Source: Niebla homalea
Lineage: Eukaryota; Ascomycota; Lecanoromycetes; Lecanorales; Ramalinaceae
Reading direction: 5' to 3'
Assembly (NCBI GenBank): GCA_019925105.1
Contig: JAHGAU010000008.1
Location: forward strand, 744,001-808,000
Length of the DNA: 64,000 nt
Shown here: piece after piece, positions 57,908 through 64,000 of the stretch
How the letters are laid out: each line of letters begins with the position of its first letter
How positions within the stretch are numbered: the stretch's first letter is position 1
Made by a program: the position numbers and the translations under genes
The notes under the pieces: model-generated
Seen by the model: the letters and a program-made list of their open reading frames with translations, nothing else
The model's database searches: none
What the model was told of the DNA's origin: nothing

Positions 57908-58727
57908 TCATGCTGACATCCAAGATGAGCCTTCCCTAGAGGTTCCCGCTCTTCGGCTGTGGCAAGACCCTTTCCAGGCTTCGATGAAGTCTGCCTCGAT
58001 CTTCATCTTCTCTGTGAGGAGCCTTTTCACTCCACCAAAATCTGTCTCCACCATCTCAATGATCGCGCTTATCACGTTCTTAACTGCGCCAATCACACGC
58101 TAGATTCCGTCCAACTTCAACAAAAGGAATACTAGATTGGTCTTCAACCGGTTGATAGCTCTGTGCATCCATTCAGATCCGGAGCCAATCTCGGATACAC
58201 GATACTCGCTGGCGACGCAGTCTTTGGAGCAACCAACAAGTAGCAGAAGGAGCATCGCGTTAACTCTAGTGAGATCTTTTTCGGTCGTACTGCGGATCGC
58301 GAGGCGAGCGCCGCTTTCTAGATTGTATGCTAAATACAGCATGATGGATTTGATGGCATCGCCAGAACTCATTAGGATGTTTTTGTACGCCTTTTCCAAG
58401 CCCTGGACGTCTTTAGCTCGGTCAGTTGGTCATTCCACAGATACTCACCTCTATGCCCTGCGCAGAGTAGTCAGCGAAGCGCTGCGCCAAGGCTTCAGGT
58501 AAGTAGTAATCGTCTGTGAGAATAGGAACATGGATGCGTTTTGGCCCATTTCGCATTTCCCTCCATGCCTTGTACTGGATTGCGCCTCCGACTTCGCACG
58601 ATTTCTTGACTTTTTGCGGGCTTCGGAGGTCAAAGACAGTCTTAATGCCCAAAAGATGCTGCTTTTGCACCCCAGAAGGCGTCAAACCTGCGTAATCTGC
58701 ATTTCGAGAAAATGCAACCTGGTACAA
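57908..58727 (-). pseudogene. Tyrosine/serine phosphatase (PF13350 type) remnant with lost active site
   Basis: Two minus-strand segments (58727-58449 and 58402-57908) join over a 46-nt intron. Recognisable: SRNADYAGLTPSGVQKQHLLGIKTVFDLRSPQ, RIHVPILTDDYYLPEALAQRFADY, AYKNILMSSGDAIKSIMLYLA, then the P-loop region, EWMHRAINRL and IIEMVETDFGGVKRLLTEK. The family P-loop is H-C-x-x-G-K-D-R-T-G. Here (58265-58294) it reads R-S-T-T-E-K-D-L-T-R, so the catalytic Cys, the P-loop Gly and the Arg are all gone. An in-frame TAG at 58100-58102 cuts off the C-terminal part, which continues in the same frame. No N-terminal exon was found. These lesions make it a pseudogene, not a mere pseudophosphatase. Confidence 0.75.
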
Positions 58728-60433
58728 CTGAGAGGCCTAGGGCAACTGGATGAACACCAGTATGCAAGAAATTCAGCATCTCTGGGGTCTCGACAAAAGA
58801 GCTGAATCGGGTAGTTCGTGTTTTCCTCTGTTTTCTTTGATGGCGACTCTTTCAACGGCGAGTACAAGTTGATTTCTAGTTTTGTAAGACAATTGCATTA
58901 TATCAGCAAGGGCATGTCCTTTCTTGTCTGGACAATCCAGCCACCTTTCGATTGTGTTGAAAATTTTCAGAGCCGTTGTGCGAAGATTCTGGATTGCTTT
59001 ACGGTCATCTCAGAGAGGATTGGCTATGAGCTTGACATGATGGGCGGGCAGCTAGGCCATACCATTTACTCTGTCTGGTGCCAAGTTCGCATTCTGAAAG
59101 ATTTTCTATGCCAACAAAATGGAAGCGGTCGATGAGTATTCCTATATCGACCGGAATTTTCAACCTCTCAAGCAACCCACATCGAGCCGCAAATTGCACT
59201 GCAAGTGTTTGGCGGAAGTCCACTAGCTCACGGAAATATGCATTCGAATATGGACGAGCAACCAGTTGCGTGACTCTACCACCTTGGTGAGCCCAAACCT
59301 CGCCCGACTCTGTCTTTGATAGTCAGTCGAAGCAGCCACGAACAATCTGCAAGTGGTCTGAGAGGCGCACTGATTTTCCGAAAGTGTGCTGGCTGGCTTC
59401 GGATTACCTTGGTCACCATCCAAGAACGCCATAATTCCCATGTCACTGCAGCTGTCCTGGCCAAATCTTGCGAGCATGGCGCGCCACATGGCCTGGCCGT
59501 TACCGAGGCTAAGCATCAGCTCTAAATGTTTCGAAGTCAGCATCTCTATACTGGGAACGTTTCGGTAGTCGTGAAATATGTCTTCAAATGTTCCATTGCT
59601 AAAGGACAATGAAAGGCTTGATGATAATAATGTACCTGGAGCAATCGTAGCGCGCTGTGTCATGGGTGCGCCATGCCGGGCAGCCATCACCCGTGTTTCG
59701 TCCTAGGAGTCAGCATCAATGGGGATGACGCACTCTACCACGTTTCCCTTGACAAGACATGTGACGGTATTTTCCAAACCCTCTGCAATGGCGCTGGCGA
59801 CTTCCTTTGCTGGGAGGATGATGGTCTATTTTTAAGTCCTCATGTTTGACGATGGCGGCAAGGTCCGGAACGGCGAGAATTCCACAATAATTTGTCTTTG
59901 TCTAGGGTTAAGATGCAGGCTCTTTGTGTAGTGTACGTCTAGGGAATGCGGTCCTGACCTTGCAAAAATGAGAGATCATCATGGAGAATTCGAAATGCAG
60001 ATGGATGAGAAGTAATTCCGTTTCAATAACAAGTCTTTTGGGCTTGGAAAATGCGAAAACGTGGCCCAGTATATCTGGTATCACATTGATGATGTATCAT
60101 GTTCTTCATCTCCCCCCCGCTACGATATCGTCGAACACGAGTAGCTTACTCGCTTTTCTCCCAAGCTCACTCGCTTGGACCCTTGTCATTGCAACGTCTC
60201 CCTACCAATGTGGCAATAATTCATGCTTGATGCAGACAATTTCTCTCACGAGGCAGCGGCTATCCCAGAAATTTAGATCGTGTGAATGCTCATACATTGT
60301 GAGCGTAGATCACATATCGACCCGAAAGACTAATGGAACTGGATTTGTTCTATCTGAATTTATCATCTCTATACGTAATTGCTCGTCCGGTGCAAGCGAG
60401 TGAATCCCGCATTCCTCATCTTGACTGAAAAAG
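58728..60433. other. Probable decayed minus-strand gene(s), not identified
   Basis: Minus-strand translation gives peptide-like runs in different frames separated by stops. One is VASAIAEGLENTVTCLVKGNVVECVIPIDAD (about 59811-59710), running into MAARHGAPMTQRATIAP after a stop at about 59705. Others are SIEMLTSKHLELMLSLGNGQAMWRAMLARFG (about 59548-59456) and VDFRQTLAVQFAARCGLLERLKIP (about 59223-59150). They look like pieces of one protein with frameshifts and stops, but I cannot name the family. It could instead be a live gene with many small introns. Plus-strand frames here look like shadows. Confidence 0.35.
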
Positions 60434-62572
60434 TCACGCGTATAGGAACAAGATCATCTCAGCCACGAAGCTGAGGACAAGTAAAACAGCCAAGCCCAAT
60501 GCCGCCAGATCTATCTGGTCAACAAGCATCATTGTTCGTTGACTTTCAGCTCCCCGTCTATGGAAGCGCTGTGCGAAGAATAGGCGCCAACAGGCCAATA
60601 TGACAGCGCCTGTGACTATCCTAATGATCATGTTCTGGAGTGTCTGGGATCCAACAGAGGGCCAGACCATACAGCACCAGAAAGCCACAAGCATAATCAA
60701 GCGGAGGGTAAAATCGAATGTTGACAATGCAAGTAGCACCTTTTCGGTGAGACCGCAGGTTGTTGTGGCGTGCTTTCTCGTCCCACCTCCCCTTTCGGTC
60801 CTGGAACCCGTTGTGCCTGGGGCCGCCACTTGATTTTGGATTTTCGTGGTGGGCGCTGTAAGATCCTGGGTTGTCCCCTCTTGCTCTTCATATTGCTGAT
60901 TGATCAAATCTTCTCGTCGCAGTACGTCGATCAGCTTCTTCAATACATCCTGATGTCGCTTCAGGTCTTTCTTAAGATTGGCGAGCTCATCTTTCGATTC
61001 TTTCAGCTCGTCTTTCACTTGCTGGACATCAGATGTTCGAACAGTCTGATTTTCCCAATAGTGGGTGGACTCCAACCACTCCATGGTCTCTCTGGCCACC
61101 TTTCTTGACACTTCCTGCTGTTTTTCCCGTTTCTGTGTCACCCTTTCCTTGCTTTCCTTGCTTTCCGATATGCTTCCCTTCAACTTATCGGTCGCTGGCA
61201 GTGCCTTCTTTCCAATCCCTGCACTTCGCTCCTCTTCTTGCTTGGCTTGTTGTGCGGCAGGTGAACGATGTGCGGATACTCTCACCAGTTTTGGCAGGGA
61301 CTCTGCAGAGTTATTTGCGGTGGGGGCATAACGCAGTGCCTCCAATGTAGGTTTCATCATCTCACTGTTATTGACAAAGCCAGGTCGACTTCCTTCTTTG
61401 TCATGAAGGATTGCTTGCTCGGATGACGATGTTTTTGCGCCATCCGCATTCAGCTTTGGGATTGCGTCTCGACTTGATACCCTTCGTCTGGATAACGCCG
61501 CTTCTGGGTCGAGTCCGCTCCTATGGCTGGCAGAGAAGCAGTCGTGGCAGAGGCAGTGATGATTCCAAGGCAATTTCATAGGGCAATGGAGAGCGCTATC
61601 CCGCTCCCAATCATCGGCCATTTGCTGAGCATAACTTCTCTCCTTCTTGAGATTCTTCGATTCGGACGCGCTCTCCTTGATGACTGCAATCCTTCGTTCC
61701 CTGTCGGCATCTCCTTGCTGCTTAGAAGAAAGTGCGTCTTCCTGGACCATCCTCGCTTTCGAGATCCGTACCCTTGCCTCCGCTCTCAAGCGTTCCACTT
61801 TATTGTCTTCCACCAGCTTTAGCCGCGGCATGACTATGTCCTTCTTCACCACCCTTGGAGAAAGTCTCATAGACTCCCTAGGACTCGACTCCCTAGGACT
61901 CGGCTCCTTGGAGTAATTCAACGACTCATTACCTTGGCCATCTTCATCCTCCCTGTGCACACCAATGTCGCTTGAATATCTACCTCCAAAGGTATTCATT
62001 GGTCGATATAAGAAGCTTGAGCTCGGGTTTATTTGAGCATGTGGGGAATCCAGCCAAAAGTCGCCCTGGAGGGTACCTTCGGGATCCTCAAGAGCGTGAA
62101 TTGTATTGCAGGAACTTCCCACTACACATTTGGAATTCGGGGAGCGACCTCTGCGAGTCATGTCGGGGTAGACTGTTTTGGTTTTTAGATGTGTGGTGAT
62201 TCTGACATGGGTAGTAGCGAAACGGTACGCGTCTGTGACGACTCTTGTGAATGACCAACAGATCTTGATGAAGGAAAATATGGTCCAGAAAGAATGAAGG
62301 AAAATAGAAAAAGGTGGTCGTAGACTCGCAAGGGGGAAATGCTGTTTTGATCTGTCATGTGCGTAGCTTTTAGGGAAGTTACGTTCCTGTGGTGTGTAAG
62401 TTCCACTCCGCACTTCCTTGTCCAATATCATTTGACGGTTCAAGCCAGCATGGCTTAGCTGTGTCGCCTGACTTTGAATGTGATACCATCCTAAAAGGAT
62501 TTTCTGGACAGTAAGCTTCCATGGCGCTCTGAAAGGCATTTGATCCTGAACTCTGCTACGTTTCTGGCCCAT
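60434..62572 (-). CDS. Hypothetical multi-pass membrane protein with coiled coil (712 aa)
   Basis: Single open frame of 712 aa from the ATG at 62572; the family is not recognised. A hydrophobic segment near residues 85-110 (FSIFLHSFWTIFSFIKICWSF) may be a membrane helix. The middle is Ser/Arg/Lys-rich, with a SPRESSPRES repeat. A long charged coiled coil follows at about residues 500-570 (VKDELKESKDELANLKKDLKRHQDVLKKLIDVLRRE). The C-terminal ~110 residues carry three hydrophobic helices (LRLIMLVAFWCCMVWPS, IIRIVTGAVILACWRLFFA, LAALGLAVLLVLSFVAEMILFLYA) ending at the stop. A tail-type membrane tether with a cytosolic coiled coil is inferred. The N-terminal ~60 residues are less convincing, and the true start may be internal. 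Confidence 0.7.
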   Translation of the reverse strand: MGQKRSRVQDQMPFRAPWKLTVQKILLGWYHIQSQATQLSHAGLNRQMILDKEVRSGTYTPQERNFPKSYAHDRSKQHFPLASLRPPFSIFLHSFWTIFSFIKICWSFTRVVTDAYRFATTHVRITTHLKTKTVYPDMTRRGRSPNSKCVVGSSCNTIHALEDPEGTLQGDFWLDSPHAQINPSSSFLYRPMNTFGGRYSSDIGVHREDEDGQGNESLNYSKEPSPRESSPRESMRLSPRVVKKDIVMPRLKLVEDNKVERLRAEARVRISKARMVQEDALSSKQQGDADRERRIAVIKESASESKNLKKERSYAQQMADDWERDSALHCPMKLPWNHHCLCHDCFSASHRSGLDPEAALSRRRVSSRDAIPKLNADGAKTSSSEQAILHDKEGSRPGFVNNSEMMKPTLEALRYAPTANNSAESLPKLVRVSAHRSPAAQQAKQEEERSAGIGKKALPATDKLKGSISESKESKERVTQKREKQQEVSRKVARETMEWLESTHYWENQTVRTSDVQQVKDELKESKDELANLKKDLKRHQDVLKKLIDVLRREDLINQQYEEQEGTTQDLTAPTTKIQNQVAAPGTTGSRTERGGGTRKHATTTCGLTEKVLLALSTFDFTLRLIMLVAFWCCMVWPSVGSQTLQNMIIRIVTGAVILACWRLFFAQRFHRRGAESQRTMMLVDQIDLAALGLAVLLVLSFVAEMILFLYA

Positions 62573-62806
62573 GCCGCGTGAATCTTGTTTACGGAAGCTG
62601 AAGGGTAGACACTGGATAGCTTGCCCACAATGCCTCTGATCATTGTGGAAATCGTACTTAAAGTCCTTCCATCACCGCATAATTCTGCAAACTGTCTCAA
62701 CTTGTTTTTTGCGACTGGCCTGCACGTAAAATTGCCATCCTGCCAAGTGCAATTACCAGCCTCATACATACTCTTCATACTGTGTTAGATTTTAGTCAAA
62801 AGAGTC
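62573..62806. promoter_or_regulatory. Divergent promoter between two membrane-protein genes
   Basis: 234 bp between the ATGs at 62572 (minus) and 62807 (plus). A minus-strand frame crosses it but shows no domain. No clear TATA element. Confidence 0.35.
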
Positions 62807-63505
62807 ATGAACAGAAGATACGAAGCCCGTTACCTGGCGGAGCTTTTCGAAGATACTGACCTCTTCAACAATGTTGGGACAATCGCTCCCACAAACACCA
62901 GGACGTCTATTACGCCTGGCATTTCTGCCTGTGACACCACATCCACCCTTATTAATAGCGCAGAGAGCGATCTCGAAATGGGCCAAATCCCCTTCCGCCC
63001 TGAGGAAGTCCACCATTCCAGACGCGCGCCATCGACTGATCATAGTGTGATATTTACGTCAGACGACAATACCACCACCTGTCCATGGTTCAAGAGCAAG
63101 AGGTTCGCCGCTAGGATTCGCAAGCCTTGGTCCATCCACGGCAATCCAGTGCGGCCCAACCTGTTGTCCTGGCCCAACATAGTCGTCGGCTGTAGCCTAA
63201 TTCTCCGGCTGATGATTGCCGTGTCATACGGAGCCCTGTGGTCCTCGTTCGATTGCAGCATTTCGGAGGCTTTTTACCACACCGCCACGGTACTGGGAAT
63301 TACCTGCTTATGGGAGCTCGCCGCTTTGTGCCTTTACCAACTGACTTCGCGATGGCGAAGATTATATACGACCGGTCTGTTGGCACTCTGTGCTTTACTT
63401 TGGATGGCAGCGGTGGGTACCTTTTGGGGGGTCGGAGTGGATAGTTTTGGCCAATGTGGACATTTGGTGTCTTGGATATATCCTGCCTCCCTCAAGGCCA
63501 ATTAG
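62807..63505 (+). CDS. Hypothetical three-helix membrane protein (232 aa)
   Basis: Single exon from a good ATG (GTCATGA). The first ~120 residues are soluble and polar. Three likely membrane helices follow: LSWPNIVVGCSLILRLMIAVSYGALW (about 130-155), AFYHTATVLGITCLWELAALCLYQL and LYTTGLLALCALLWMAAVGTFWGVG. The end is PASLKAN. The family is not recognised. Divergent pairing with another membrane protein gene may mean shared regulation, but there is no direct evidence. A continuation by splicing past 63505 is possible but was not seen. Confidence 0.65.
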   Translation: MNRRYEARYLAELFEDTDLFNNVGTIAPTNTRTSITPGISACDTTSTLINSAESDLEMGQIPFRPEEVHHSRRAPSTDHSVIFTSDDNTTTCPWFKSKRFAARIRKPWSIHGNPVRPNLLSWPNIVVGCSLILRLMIAVSYGALWSSFDCSISEAFYHTATVLGITCLWELAALCLYQLTSRWRRLYTTGLLALCALLWMAAVGTFWGVGVDSFGQCGHLVSWIYPASLKAN

Positions 63506-63669
63506 CGCCGTTCGAGGCGGTATATCAATACCTCAGATATCTATTGAAAGCGGTTAGAAGGTGTCGTCTTTGGAGCAAACGTGATCAACGCATGACTAGA
63601 AGCATTCCATGGTATAACCTACTTTTTCAGGATGATGCATAAAGGTCATAGGTAGTCTCTCCTTACATC

Positions 63670-64000
63670 TTATTTGCCAAAGACAAGGCGACTCTGACCT
63701 TTCTCGATCTTCCTCGGTGCCGTGATCTGCGCAGGCGGCCGTCCGGGCGCGGCTTTTTTGGTAGAACAATGACTAGTCGCAGGTTCCGTTCGTTCCTGTG
63801 CTTGGAGATCTCTTGCAAAGTGCCAATCCTCATGCTCCTCCTTTTTACCAGCAGGCATTCGGGCCTTGCAGCGCTCACAGAAGTACGACGTGATCGAGGC
63901 CTGGGTCTGCGACTTTGGCAGTCTCTCTTGGTCAGTCGGTACCGGCGCCTCTGAATGCTGGTCTTCGTCCGTCCTGCTTGACTTTGCATCTTGCTCTCTC
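63670..64000 (-). CDS. RAD30: DNA polymerase eta, C-terminal part (cut by window edge)
   Basis: Translesion Y-family polymerase; only the last ~109 codons lie in the window, and the N-terminal catalytic part is beyond 64000. The frame reads ITSYFCERCKARMPAGKKEEHEDWHFARDLQ: a C-x2-C..H-x3-H ubiquitin-binding UBZ finger of the type at the C-terminus of pol eta, which targets it to monoubiquitinated PCNA. It then has a basic/proline linker and ends IEKGQSRLVFGK, a degenerate PIP-box-like tail. The assignment rests on the UBZ plus terminal PIP arrangement. Other UBZ proteins (for example Rad18-like) are less likely. Confidence 0.72.
   Translation of the reverse strand, partial: REQDAKSSRTDEDQHSEAPVPTDQERLPKSQTQASITSYFCERCKARMPAGKKEEHEDWHFARDLQAQERTEPATSHCSTKKAAPGRPPAQITAPRKIEKGQSRLVFGK

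Noticed and set aside
63663..63989. Arg-rich minus-strand frame of 108 codons at the right edge
   Set aside because: It is the shifted shadow of the pol eta C-terminal frame, which carries the UBZ finger.

Overview
The window looks like nuclear DNA of a filamentous ascomycete (Pezizomycotina). Genes are mostly intron-bearing, with 46-160 nt GT..AG introns and CTRAC-like branch sites. Families are typical of that group: Ku70 with a SAP tail, fungal-type ferrochelatase, a DUF3431 protein, a BTB/POZ protein, kinesin-6 and Cwc24. A 17.4 kb AT-only island carries the C-to-T/G-to-A signature of repeat-induced point mutation (RIP). The class cannot be fixed from the sequence alone. No tRNA, rRNA or CRISPR array was seen.

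Layout, left arm (1-19436): a nuclear-type hypothetical protein; riboflavin synthase (minus) divergent from a family III CoA-transferase; a 964-aa fungal N-terminal-domain protein (minus); an MFS sugar transporter; a small secreted Cys-rich protein with a PLA2-like His-Asp motif; a DUF3431 membrane-anchored protein; a broken ornithine decarboxylase paralogue; and ferrochelatase (minus).

Island (19437-36826): nearly all A/T. It contains one complete, heavily RIP-mutated Ty3/gypsy LTR retrotransposon (28287-36104, TSD GGGAC). An almost unmutated solo LTR of the same family lies in the opposite orientation (25462-25794, TSD ATTTA). A 156-bp unmutated TGTT..AACA element (32283-32438, TSD GTTAA) sits inside the retrotransposon. 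The rest is unidentified RIP-degraded DNA. The borders are 134-bp direct repeats whose outer halves are clean and inner halves mutated, switching at the same nucleotide in both copies. The island splits what would have been one compact divergent promoter between ferrochelatase and Ku70.

Right arm (36827-64000): Ku70; Cwc24 (convergent); an ATP-grasp gene with two frameshifts; kinesin-6; an SDR resembling D-arabinitol 2-dehydrogenase; a membrane-anchored aspartic-protease-like protein lacking a normal first catalytic motif; an E2 of UBE2L type; Sec11 signal peptidase; a BTB protein; homoserine kinase; a decayed tyrosine phosphatase and more decayed minus-strand DNA; two divergent membrane proteins; and the C-terminal end of DNA polymerase eta with its UBZ finger and PIP-like tail, cut by the window edge.

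Most genes are housekeeping and not functionally linked. Three independent broken genes and the RIP island point to local genome decay. Exon coordinates come from my own splice-site and reading-frame bookkeeping and were checked for frame closure, but not against transcripts.
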